Positions 33,536-45,582 of a stretch of 64,000 nt of DNA are shown piece after piece; positions within the stretch are counted from its first letter, which is position 1; each line of letters opens with the position of its first letter. Source of the DNA: Euryodendron excelsum (lineage: Eukaryota > Streptophyta > Magnoliopsida > Ericales > Pentaphylacaceae). Both the position numbers and the translations under genes were made by a program. The notes beneath the pieces were generated by a model. The model saw only the letters and a list, made by a program, of their open reading frames with translations. It was not told the DNA's origin and did not search any database. The stretch spans positions 42,565,001 to 42,629,000 of the forward strand of contig CM065380.1 of NCBI GenBank assembly GCA_033060915.1. Reading direction: 5' to 3'.

Positions 33536-36219
33536 TCCTATTTACGTTTATGCAATTTCCCCCTCTCTTTTCCCTGTCCTAACCCACTTGGGTTTTCTTC
33601 TATTTTAATCTCCCATCTTCTATGCTCCCTTTCTTACATGCTTGAAATAAGGGACTCCCCGGTTCATGTGTAGGATTAGGCTATTGAAAGTCACCGTGTC
33701 GGGAGCTTTCTCTTAGTCTAACCATAGACCACGTGGGTTTAGCCCCTTGATTATGTGGTGAAGCCTTTAACCTTGTATGTTCATGACCCCAACTTGCATT
33801 GTGCAGATCATGATCATGCATCTCTCCAAAATTTGTTTCCAAATTTATTTTCAAAACTTGCATTAAAACTATTTCCAAAACTCGCATTAAAATTTTCTTA
33901 TTCAGAACTTATTTTCAAAATCACAATCCTAAGGTGATTCTAGCCTTTCTATGGTTAAGGTTGCTTTAGGAAAGTGTTACATTAAAAGTGACTAATATGG
34001 TCCATATTTTCAAATCCTTATTGTTTTCAAAACTATAATCCTAGAATGGTTCTAATCTTCTTATGGTTATAATCATTTTAAGAAAGTGAGATATTTTTAG
34101 AGACTTGCAAAAGTTCATATTCAAATCCTTTTGAAATCTCTTTTTAAACTTACTTTCTAAACATCTCTTTTTCTAAAATCTCTTTTGCAATAAAATTTCT
34201 TAAAAACTCTCTCTAATCTCCAATTCAAAATTGCTTTTTAAAAATTACTTTCTAAAAACTCCCTTTAAAAAATCTATTTTCCAAAATTTCTTTTCAAACT
34301 CCTTTCTAAAAAGCACTATTCAAAATTCACTTTCTAAAAACCGACTCTTTCTAAAAATTCCTTTCCGAAAACTCTCCTTTCAAATTTACCTTCTAAAAAC
34401 TCCTTTCTAGGATCTTCTTCCAAAAATCTTTCTTTCCAAAAGTTCTACTTTCCAAAATCTCTTTTCTTGGAATCTAAGTTAAACCCTAGAGCCATGGCTA
34501 AGAAACCCTAATTTTCTTTTCAAAAATATAATTTTTAGTTTCTTATTTTGGCCTCAAACTTTAGGTTTCTAAATCCTATTTTCTACATCAAAATTATATA
34601 TTTTCAAATCCTATTTTCTACCCCAAAATTTAGGATTTTCAAAACTTCATCTTTCCAATTCCATGTCAAATTAAACCTTCTGTTTTAGGAAACCAAATGC
34701 AATCTCCCCATTTAGGAAATTAGATCCGATCCTCCGTTTTTGGAAATCAAATCAAATCACCTCCTTTTAGAAATAAAGTCCAATCTTTTGTTTTAGAAAA
34801 TAGGAATCCCAATCTTTCCTAATCCAAATATTTCCTAATCCAATCCTTCCTAATCCCATTCCTTCCTAAACCTTAAGTTTCCAAAACTTAAACTTTCAAA
34901 TCTTTCCTTAAACTTTAAGCTTCTTGATCTTCCTAATTCTAACCTTTCCTTATTCCATACCTTTTCAAATTTTAACTTTCCAAATTTAAATTTTCAAATC
35001 TTTCTTAAACTCAAACCTTTTCTAATTTCAAGTATTTCTAAAACTCAAACTTTAAATCTTTCTAAATTCAAACATTTCTTAATTTCAAATCTTTCCAAAT
35101 CTAGAACTTTCTAAATTCGAAACTTTCTTAAGTTAAAACTTTCTAAATTCAAAACCTTCCAATTTCAAAACCTTTCATATTTTAAACTTTCCTAATTCAA
35201 AATCTTTCTTAAAATGAAACTTTCCTAAAATGAAATTTTCCTATTTTAAACTTTCCTAATTCGAAATCTTTCCTAAAATGAAACTTTCCAAAAACGAAAC
35301 TTTCCTAATTTGAAACTTTCCTAATTCGAACTTTTCCTAAATCCAATCTTTCCTAATCTTCCAATCCAAATTCCAACTCAATTTCTTTTTCTAATCAAAA
35401 TCTTCTATTTTCAATCGGACTATTGTCCGAACTACGACTGACCTGATTCCCAAAGAGAGATACTTAGTTAATCCTCATGGGTGCGGTCATAACTTTTTTC
35501 AAATCTCCAATTCCACAACCTTTTTCAAATTTTCAATTTTATAACTTTTTTCAAACTTCCGATTCTAAAAATCTATTTTCAAATTTCTATTTCCAAATCT
35601 TTCTTTCAAAATCAAATCAAGTTCTTTGCAAATCTATTTTCAAAATCAAAGTCTTATTCTCCCACTTGCATATCATGCATCATGTCAATTTTTTTCTAAA
35701 AATTCTTTTTTAAAGTGGATAGTTTTGGACATATATTAATTGAAGACTCTAATTGGTGAACCTAGGGTAAATAGATATATAGGTACCGCAAGAGCTGGGT
35801 ACGGTGATGGCTTAGTGCGTCTTCCCTACACATAACCAACCTCTGAACTTAGATCATTATTTTCAAAGACCAAATAGAGTTATTTTCAAAAAAGGGCTTA
35901 AATATTTCCAAAAGTTGCCAAACAACCTCTTTTCTTAAAAATCCTATCTTAAGGAAGTATTTAAAAAAAAAAAAAAACCTTTTTTCAAAAACCATGAGTG
36001 TAATCTTTGGATTATGCTTAGTTTTTAGGTGACCTAACTCACCTTAATCAAGTTAGGTAGCGACTCCAAATTATTTTTCAAAAACCCTTTATTCAAATTA
36101 ATTTTCAATTCAAATCTAATTGCACTCATCTTTCTAGGAGGATGAGTTCTAACGAGTGAGTACAGTATTTTTCTCGCTTGTGTGCGTATTCATTGAGTTC
36201 GAAAAATCTAGGCGCGACA

Positions 36220-37227
36220 AGTGTCTGGGATCATTTGGCTTGAACTCTCAACACTCGGGGCTTTGGCAACAACTTACCTGACCTTTGGTAGAGCAATGAG
36301 CAGCCAATCTTTCAATCTGAAGAGGCTTTATTTTAGGATCGTAATACAGGCAAAGTTATGGGTTTTGAATTAACAGGATATGCAGGCTCAAATTTGATAT
36401 TGCTTTCAGTAGAGTTTAGATCCATACCATCTTTGGTTGGTCTTCCAGTGGGGTTTGGTCCCCTTCCATCCTTCATTTGTCTCAGCAACATGTCTGGCTC
36501 GTTTGGATCAACCAATCCCTTTTCAATCAGAGTGGACTTTAATAGGGTTGTAATATGGGCATGGTTTCGAGTTTTTGTATGAAATATTAAAGGCTCAAAC
36601 CTATTGCTTCTACTGGGCTTCTTTATCACTTAGGATCACCTTTAGATTTTCCCTTCTTGCCATTACTGTATGTTGCTCAAGCTGGCATGAAATAAATCTC
36701 TTCTTTTTTTCTTTCTTTCTAAGGCTACTTACTCCTTGATAACTCTTTCTTTTTGCTTTCTCTCTTCTTTCTATTTGTGAGGTGAATACTTCTTACTTTC
36801 CTTTCTTTCAAATTTTTTCCTTAGTATTTCATTCTAACCCATTGAGGGCGGTGATCCTTAGGTTAGGGTTCTCTTGAAAAGAAATATAACTGGCTCAATG
36901 GGTTTCACAATGGTTGCTTTTAACTGTATGGAGAATGAAATGAGGGCATATTTTCATTTTGAACTAGATTGTTTGATCCACAGAGCCTTCACATTGCTTC
37001 AGCTTGATAGAAGATGAGTGACATTCTTTGTTGAGTCCTCAATTATTTGTCTACCCTAATGTGGGGGGATAGTTTGGATCAGGGTTGTCAAGGAATCTTT
37101 CACTTTCTACGAGGCACTAATAAGTTAAGAAAAGAGGATATACATTTTTTTTTTGAGAAAAATGAAAGATGACTCCTCTTCCTTTTGATAATCTAGCTAC
37201 CCATCGCTTAGCTCCGGCGTCTTGTTA
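36220..37227 (-). mobile_element. R3 internal region downstream of gag
   Basis: Co-linear with R1 1150-2270 in the same order. A minus-strand frame at 36629-36333 (98 codons, with GLVDPNEPDMLLRQMKDG) is the longest open stretch. R1 has a degraded version near 1500-1260, so it may be a real piece of the gag-pol polyprotein, but I do not recognise its domain. The rest is T- and C-rich non-coding sequence. Confidence 0.55.
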
Positions 37228-37426
37228 GGTTGCATTTGGCACCAGCTTTTTCACTGGCTTTTTTGAAGCTTATAAGCAAAAAAGCCAAAAAAATTTGGCA
37301 TTTTTGCTTTTTTGTTTATTTTTATCTAAACTAAAATCAGAAAAACAAAAAAAGCTAGAAAAACTTGGCTTTTTTACTAGCAAGCTTAAAAAAAAACTTG
37401 GCTTTTAAGCCCTACCAAATGGGCAC
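37228..37426. mobile_element. Short TIR insertion (MITE-like) in R3
   Basis: About 200 bp absent from the matching place in R1 (near 2277). The ends GTTGCATTTGGCACC and, on the opposite strand, GTGCCCATTTGGTAG are imperfect terminal inverted repeats. The interior is a fold-back of GCAAAAAAGCC and GGCTTTTTT type runs. It lacks coding capacity. Flanks TTA and TAA do not give a clear target duplication, so the superfamily is not assigned. Confidence 0.6.
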
Positions 37427-39855
37427 TAAGTGCTGCTTTTGGGTGGTTTTCTCACTCATCCTCATCCTCTCTCTTTTTGAAAAGTTGATCATTCAGCAAG
37501 TAGTTAACCATGCTATCATACCTTTCAAGTCAGGTCCTCTATAAGCTAGAACGCACCCCTTGTTTAGGAAGCATTCACCATTCACCATTCACAAAAATAC
37601 ATGACAACAACAATTGAATGAAAAACTATATTTTTATCATTTCAATGAAAAGCATAAAGTTCTTATAAGAATGGAAATGCATATATAAATAGAAAACAAA
37701 AGGAATAGAAAGAAAGTAGGTGAGAATACGCCTCTCTTACACGCTTTTGAAGAGAATCCCTTTCAGTAGGGTTTTGGGAGGATGCCCACATTTTTGACTC
37801 TCCATCCATCATTGCAATCCCCAGCCAAGGCAAGGCAGGCAAAGACTTCTTCTAGGGCTCTAAGTGTGTTGACGGTGATGGTGCAGTTATTAGCTTCATT
37901 ATCCCCCTTGTTTTCCTTTGTTGTCTTCTCGGTTTCTTCAATAAATAGGTTGGCTAGCTTGCCTCCCTTCAATTCGAATGGCTTTATAGGTGTTTTTAGC
38001 TCTTCCAGTTCTTAGACCATGTCTTAGTAGTTAAACTCACTCGCGGGCTAGGGGTTCTCCAATAGGTGGCGCTCGGCTGCGACATACCTAAGGTGTAGGA
38101 ACTCATCACCCCAACCATCAACGGCCATGTCGTTGGCAAGGTCCTCCTCCACAAGTATTGGCTCTTTAATCAACCAATCTGCAGGATGTACTTCACTAAG
38201 ATCATAGAGATAGATCGGGTATGGTGGGAATTCCTCCTCCCAGTAGTTCTCTTTATCAGTCTCCCAATTCCCTTCATAATCTTTGACCATGATCACCTCC
38301 AATTTACCCTCCTCTTCTATTTCTCTAGTAAAATAGTGTGGTCTAGCAAAAGATTTGTGATTACATTAGGGGTAGGAGTAGGGTTCACCGGTTGTAAGTC
38401 AATGATCTTATTATCTATCAGGTATTGAATTTTGTGTTTGAGGGAGAAGCAGCTCTCGGTGTCATACCCTTGGCCTCCCGAATGATACTTACAAGTGAGG
38501 GTGCCATTAAATATTGGAGGTAGAAGGCTTGGCAATGGACAGGCCAGTATGGGCTTTAGTATGTTATTCTTTAGTAGGTTATGGTAGGCCTCGGTTTGGG
38601 TGCAGGCTAAGGTATCGAAGGTACAAATGCGTCAAGCCGGCCTATTGAAGTTAAGTCATGCCCCAGTAGGGCCAAAGTTAGATGCTTGTGCTGGCACAGT
38701 TAAAGTGGGCATAGGTAGGATAGGGCGAGATTGAAGTGGTGGACAGTATTAGGGTGGTTGAATGGGCAAGATAGCTTATACCTCACTCTCCTTCTTATTT
38801 ACTCCCCTTCCAGTAGCCACTTCTTTGGCTATGTTGACAAAACTTTTTCTAATTTTTGCATAGGGATCTATAATCCTCCCCGTCTTGAGACCATGCTCTG
38901 TCATCTCCCCTTGCATGATAAATTCGAAGAAGCTTTTTCTCACGCTTGTGCAAAGCTTTTCATAGTATATGCCTTGAAAAGTGTGTATGAACAATTGCAC
39001 ATACTCCTTCTCTTCCAGAGGAGGATTGACTTGTGAAGCTGCCTCTCTCTACCTAAGGGCATACCTTTTGAAGCTTTCTTTATCTCATTTGCTCATTGTT
39101 ATCAAGGACCAACGGTCCGAAGTGAGATCTATGTTGTGGCGATATTAGGCTTTAAAGGTGTTGACCAGCTCGATCCAAGTTGTAATCTTCCTTAAGTAAA
39201 GTTGGGCAAATCATTGCAAGGCGAATCCAGTGAGACTATGTTGGAATAGTTACATAAGGAGCTTTGGATTTTTTCATGACCACTCAATGTCCCAACATAA
39301 AGGCAAAGGTGGGCAATAAGATTACCAGTGCCATCATATTTCTGAAAATCAGGCATTTTGAACTTGGTAGGTCTTGGATGGTCTGGGACGAAGCACAGCT
39401 CGTCATAGAATGCAAGCCCAAAGGTGTCATGGCCGTGGAGGCTTCGCAGCGAGTCTTTCAACCCTTGAATTTTCAAACTGAGAGGGTCGAGGGAAGTTCT
39501 TTTCACAGCAGGCGAGAGCAGTGTAGTTTTCCCTTCTTTAGTATTAGCCCCTTTGGAATCCGCTCTGTTTTTCCCTATAGTATCAAATTGTAGCACAACT
39601 CTTGGGTTAGCAAGTCCTTAGAAAAAAAATGGATGATAATGGGCCTACAACAGCATCTCTCATAGCCATAGTTTAGATGAGCTTAAACATCTTATTGATC
39701 TTGGTTCTCATTTCATTAACCTCTTTTCGAGAGACTAAGGATGACTCATTAGGATTGGCAGCTATTAGTATAGCTCTTTGTTGGGTAATGATGGGGTCTC
39801 TAGGTGGATGCTGATCTTTCTTAGGAGCAATGGTGGCTTTCTATGGTGTAGTCTC
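37427..39855 (-). pseudogene. R3 gag, with capsid domain, many breaks
   Basis: Minus-strand gag in pieces. It begins just after an acceptor-like CTTCACAG (last intron base 39855), with the expected start codon as ATA near 39844. The capsid motif FKMPDFQKYDGTG lies at about 39350, followed by HLCLYVGTLSG. A basic segment lies near 39000-38780. The zinc-knuckle-like C-YHSGGQGYDTESC with LKHKIQYLIDNKII lies at 38490-38400. Acidic and tail segments lie at 38302-38048 and 37972-37763. Unlike R1 and R2 it retains the capsid region, so R3 belongs to a longer form of the family. Multiple stops and shifts make it non-functional. Confidence 0.82.
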
Positions 39856-41313
39856 TGTGAAGGAAAAAGAAGGAAAAGAAAGGACACAAGCCACAAGTTA
39901 GTTTTTGGTATTTAGAGAGCTTTATGCAATGCATGCCCTAGGGATGTCCCTTATTGAGAAGGAGACTAAACATGATGCATTTGGCTCACTTTTTGGAGAT
40001 AGGGGGTTTGGCCCTGTATGCAAATACCTTACCATCGAGTGGGAACATACATTCATTCATTCATTCATTTACAAAAAGTAGAGAAGTACATTGAACTTTG
40101 AGTTTAAAATACAGAAGAATCGAAGTACATATTAATAAGGGGAGAGGGAACACTTTCCTTGGGACTTCCACCTATTCTGCTTTTACCTTTGAGATCCTAA
40201 ATTACTCTTGAGCTTTCAAATTTGCCTTCTTTGAATTTGATGTCGAGGAGGTCATTGAGAGACCTTGATGTTTGATTGCCCCTTGCCTTCTTGATAATCC
40301 TATCTCCGTTAACATAGAGGGATTGGGGCCCTTCTTTATATAATGACTTGAAATGTATGCCATGAGTCATTAGGGTTATATGGTAACCCTTAGGGTTTTG
40401 GTAGGTTTTATACAAGGGAGAGTGATCTTGGCATCACTCTCTATGGGTTGATCATATGCATGAGAATGCAGTGATTTGAGTTACTTTAGAACTCTTGCCT
40501 TGAAATGGAATATTAAATGCATGAACATGTATGCATAAAGTATAGAGAGAGAGAGAGAGAGAGAGAGAATGCAATTGCAAAGTAAACATGTATGCATGAG
40601 TATTTATACAAACACTATAACAGTAAAAATTAGACAAGGATAAAGGAAAGTAAAGTAGTCGCCCTTTCCTCCATGATTTTGAAATTGACGTGCATGTCTT
40701 AAATCCGGCAGAGGTTCGACTATGCATGAGGTTAAGGGTTTACTAATGCTTCCTAAGAAGGCTTGGTTCCCAGATCTTCAAACCTAGGCCCACTCCCTGA
40801 GGTGATGCCATTATAGGTTAGTGATCCAAGCAAGAGAACCATCAAGAGGCTGTAGGCTAAGAAGCTGACACAGCATCTGCCCACAACCAATATACCGTTA
40901 CCCCTTTTAACTAGAAGGGATGTAACCAAGTAAAGAATACAAGAATGCAAATGCAAGTGCATGTGCAGTGTCTGTGTGGAATTTTGAAAAACATAGGAAA
41001 GAGCCCAACAACTCTCATCCATCTTGTCCATTTCGTCCTATTCATTCATGACATACATGGCACTTAATATGACATAAAATCAAAATATGAACAAAGGTCC
41101 ACTTACAAAAATAAAGATGCAAAACGTCAGTACTTGAATGACAAACTTAATATAAGATAGAATGATTGGATATGAATAGAATGTATATTTTTTAAAACAG
41201 CTTTAAAAAAGTTGATTTTCAAAATTTTAAGTGGATAGAGTTGGACGAGTTAATTGAAGATTCTAGATGAGTGAAGGGTGAAGAGACATGATAATGGTCT
41301 AACCCTCTTAGCG
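39856..41313 (-). mobile_element. R3 leader
   Basis: Aligns with the R1 and R2 leaders. Contains a (GA)n microsatellite at about 40543-40568 and an ATTC run near 40051-40070. On the minus strand the last 40 bases are a strong pyrimidine tract ending in CAG. No other signal found. Confidence 0.68.
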
Positions 41314-41331
41314 TCTCCAACGGAGTCGCAA
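41314..41331 (-). other. R3 primer-binding site, degraded
   Basis: The minus strand reads TTGCGACTCCGTTGGAGA, clearly the R1 site with five changes, one base from the LTR end at 41333. The decay fits an older insertion. Confidence 0.8.
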
Positions 41332-41332
41332 C

Positions 41333-44300
41333 TATCGCATCCCAATTTTTTGCACTCGGGAAAATACACACAAGCAGGAAAAACACGATACTCTTTCATT
41401 AGAACTCATCCTCATAGAAGGACTAATACGACTAGGTTTGAATTAGAAATTGATTTGATTAAGGGCTCTCAAAAAAAGTTTGGAGTCGCCAACTAAAACT
41501 AAGTGCAATTCGAAGATTTTAATTTAGGGTTTTTAAAAAGATTTTGAAAACTTCCTCAAGAGAGGGTTTTTAAGAAAAATTGGTTGTTTGGAAACCTTTG
41601 GAAAGATTTAAGCCCTTTTTGAAAAATAACTCTGTTTTGGTCTTTAAAAATAGTGATTCTAGGTTCAAAGGTTAGTTACGTATAGGGAAGATATCCTAAG
41701 ATCATCACCCTATCTTGCCCTTGTGGTACCTACATGTCTTTTCACCCTAAGTTCATTCATTTAGAATCTTCGATTAACAAACGTCCACTTCTATCCACTT
41801 TGAAATATTTTAAAAAGAAATTTGATATGATGCATGACATGCAAGTAGAAGAAAAAGAATTCGATTTTGAAAATAGATTTGAAAAGAGGATTTGAAGCTT
41901 GGAAAAGATTATAGAAATTGAAAACTTGAAAAAAAAAGTTGTGGAATTGGAAACTTGAAAAAGGTTGTGGAATTGAAAATTTAAAAAAGGTTGAGACCGC
42001 ACCCATGAGGGTTGCCTGCGTATCCCTTTGTTGGGAATCAGGTCAGTCGTAGTTCGAACTTGTGGTCCGATTGAAAATTGACACTTTTAGGTTCTTGAAA
42101 AGTTTAACTTGAAAAGAGTTTGATTTGAAAGGATTTGATTGAAAGATTTGATTTGAAAGCTTGAGGATTTGAAATTGATTTTGATTTGAAAAAGATCGAA
42201 CTTTAAAGAAGAATTTGGACTTGATTTGGAAAGATTGAGTTGAGCTTTAAAAACATCTTGACTTAGATTGAAGTTTGAAAACTATCTTGGTTTAGAAAAG
42301 AGTTAAAGCTTCCTAACCTACGGTTAGGGTTGAACTAGGGTTTAGGTATCCTAAGACTTAGGTAACCTAGGGTTGAAAGTATACAATTGAATTAGAAATG
42401 TTTGATTTTAGGAAGTTTCAAATTTAGAAAGTTTTGACTTTGGAAAGTTTGGAAAAGATTTGATTTGAAATATTTGATTCTAAAAGAATTTGGAAAATTA
42501 GAGTTTGGAAAAATTGGATTTTGGAAAGCTTTGAATTAGGAAAAATTTGAATTAAGAAAATTCCAAATTAGGAAAGTTTTCATTTTAGAAAAGATTTGAT
42601 TTTAGAAAGTTTTGAATTTGGAAAGATTTGAACATAGAAAGGTTTAAAAGTTTGAAATTAAGAAAGTTTTTGAATTTGGAAAGATTTGACAAGTTGAATT
42701 TAGAAAGTTGAGAGATTTGAAAAGGTTTGAAATTAGGAAAGATTAGAATTAGTAAAGATTAGAGTTTAGAAAATATTAGAATTAGGAAAAGTTAGAGTTT
42801 AGGAAATATTAGAATTAGGAAAGGTTTGATTCTTATTTCCTAAAGTAGAAGATTGGATTCTATTTTCAAAAATTAATGATTTGATTTTGTTTCCAAAATT
42901 GGAGGGTTTGGTTTGATTTCGTAGATTAGAAGATGTGATTGGACATGAAATTGAATAGGTTGAGTTTTGAAAATCTAAGATTTGATGTAGAAAATTGTTT
43001 TGGAAACCTATGATTTGAGACAAAATAGAAAGTCATGATTTTAAGAAAGGAATTAGGGTTTCCTAATCATGGATTCTAGGGCTTGACTTGGACTTCAAGA
43101 CAAAGATTTTTTAGAAAGTAGATCTTTGAAAAGAATTTTTAGGAAGTAGATTTGTAAAACTATTTTGAAAAAAGGTTTGAATATAGACTTTTGCAAGTCT
43201 CTTGAATATCTCACTTTTTTAAAACGACTCTAACCATAAAAAGATTAGAACCACTCTAGCGTTATGATTTTGACAACAACTAGGGTTATGAAATATGGAC
43301 CATAATGATCACATGAAATATGACACTTTCCTAAAACAACCCTAACCATGGAATGGCTAGAATCATCTTAAGATTGTGGTTTTGATAAAAACAATTTTAG
43401 AATTTACACCCAAAATTTGGACATTGATGGTCACATTGAATGTAACACTTTTCTAAAACAACCCTAATCAAGGAATGGCTAGAATCATCCTATGAGTGTG
43501 ATTTTGAAAACAAGTTTGAAAAATGAGAGTTTGAATGCAAGTTCGAAAACAACTTTGAAGCAAATTTGAAAATAATTTTGAAAGTAATTTTAAATGAATG
43601 TATGAATATGAAATGCACAATGCAATAAGGTCGTGAACATACAAGGCTAGGTTTCACCACATAATCAAGGGGACCGAACCCACACCATTAAAGGTTAAAC
43701 TACAAGAAAGCCCCCAGCGTGGTGACCTTTAATAATTCTTTCCAGGCATGAACTGGGCAATCCCTTGTTTCAAGCATGCAAGAGGAGGATGTAGAAGATG
43801 GGGATTAAAATAGAAAAAAAAAAGTCCAAGTGAGTTAGGAGGGATAAGAGAGAGGAAGGATTACATAAAAATAAATAGAAAACCAACTTCGTATTCTTAT
43901 TGCTTTGATTGTTTGGTTTGTTTTGCTTTTCTTGAATCTTGAGAGCTGAAGTTGCAATACTTGAGTATTCAATGGATGCTTTGAGGCTTATGTTTGAGTG
44001 TATAAGGTGTATAGAGGCTAGGGTTTGAGTGTATGGAAGCTAGGGCTTGAAGAGGCTTGAGAGAAGTAGGGCTTTGAGAGACTTCGAGCTCTATTTTAGA
44101 GAGACAGTGTTTTGGACTGAGTTTGTGGATCCTTTTTACATAGGGGGAGAATCTGTATTTATAGGCAATGGAAAACACCTTGGCGCCGTTGTAGTGGTAC
44201 CAGGGCAAAAATTCCATTAGCGCCACTAGAAGTGACTCTGAAAAGTCTGGGAATGATCCAGAAGGTTCCGAGTAACCAGACTCAGCCAGGAATAGATGGG

Positions 44301-45582
44301 AACCCTCGAGAGAGTGTCTCAGGGGTAATTGGCTTGGGAAGCAATGCCAGAATATTTGAAAAGGTTGATTGGCCCACTAGGGGCATAGCGATCAATTGGA
44401 CTAGAAAAACACCAGAATGGACTCGGAGTGACATGTAAGAAAGCTTGAAGGTTACAAACACTATTAAGAGCATTTCGAGGGGTTGCCGGTTTGATACCCA
44501 GAGCCAGTATAGTTGGAAAAGGCGACCAACCCACTAAGGGCAAAACAGTCATTTTGTACCGAACTTACCAGAACAGACTCGGAATGATCTGAAAAGGTGT
44601 TGGAAGGTCGAGAATACTATTAAAAGCATCTTCAGGAGGTTACCGATTTGATACCCAGAGCTAGTGTGGTTAGAAAAGGCGACCGGCCAACTAAAGGCGA
44701 AACAAACATTTTAATTAGATGGCCTTGGAACTGATCCGAAACTGACTGGAATGCATATGAATATGCCAGATTGTCTTTGGGACAATCTTGAAAGGGTAGA
44801 CTTACCGCTCTAAGGATTTAGATTTTTTGCTCGAGATGCGTGTCGAAAGGGCCCAAGGGGTAATTTGGTCATTTTTCATTGGAGTGGGCTAGTAGGCACT
44901 GGTTTTGACCCGAGTTTTGACTATATTCGTCACTCTAACAGTGTGTGATGAGTTATTTTTCAAAGATATCTCGTCCTTCGATATACGTGCCACGGCCAAG
45001 AGGCATGTTTGGTCTCGTGACATAAAGGGTTTGTTGACAATTTCCAATGTCGACCTGTTTGCCAGTGTTTCTGCCACTCTGACAGTTGCAATGTTTGTGA
45101 GTATTAACGTCACTCTAACAGTGTGCGTTCATTCCGGAGACTGCCTGATCTCGAGAAGCTGCTAGATGGTCTTATCATCGGAGAGATCAACTTTTTCGAA
45201 AGATGTGCTAGATAACAGATATTCTAAGGAGTTTTCTCAATAAACGTGTCAGACTAGGTGAACTTACCATCTAAAGAATCAAATTTCTTGAAAAGCGTGC
45301 CAAATTGAGTTTGATTGGTCTTGATTGGAATTGGAACTGGAATTAAGGTTGACATAGGGACTTACTATTTTTAGGAAGACGTGCCAACTAGAATTTGATC
45401 GAGCAATGCCCTAAAGACATTTGAGTCATTTTGCCTTTATCGAGCCTAGCAGTCCCGTGAAGCAATTGATTTATTGGATTGAGTATGGAAAGCTAGTTTA
45501 GACTTGAATGTGTCTGTATCAGTTTGAATATGAGTCTAGTCCGATCGAAGATTCTCGAGCGGGCAAAAATGAGGTGCTTACA
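41333..45582 (-). mobile_element. R3 5' LTR (4250 bp)
   Basis: Read leftwards it begins TGTAAGCACCTC at 45582 and ends GATGCGATA at 41333 (CA end mutated). It keeps the TATA box (44163-44156), the donor GT (43887-43886) and the conserved block (42075-41995). The hairpin with the PBS-like decamer (around 41482) is partly deleted. Around 42290-42400 it has a CCTAAGACTTAGG-containing block shared only with T. The most decayed of the 5' LTRs. Confidence 0.9.
44156..44230 (-). promoter_or_regulatory. R3 LTR promoter remnant
   Basis: TATAAATA read on the minus strand at 44163-44156, with only partial GGCGCC elements left at 44180-44225. Confidence 0.55.

Larger units (their letters stand above)
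31649..36219 (+). mobile_element. S2: solo Ogre-like LTR (4571 bp) with TSD
   Basis: TGTAAGCACCCC to GGCGCGACA, flanked by AGTGT at 31644-31648 and 36220-36224. No primer-binding site or polypurine tract. Removing the LTR and one AGTGT joins R3 sequence that is co-linear with R1 around 1115-1160, an independent empty-site check. Contains dyad repeats (32216-32345), GGCGCC elements (33130-33183), TATA box (33198), donor GT (33529), low-complexity tract (33800-35400) and terminal hairpin (36035-36067). Confidence 0.93.
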
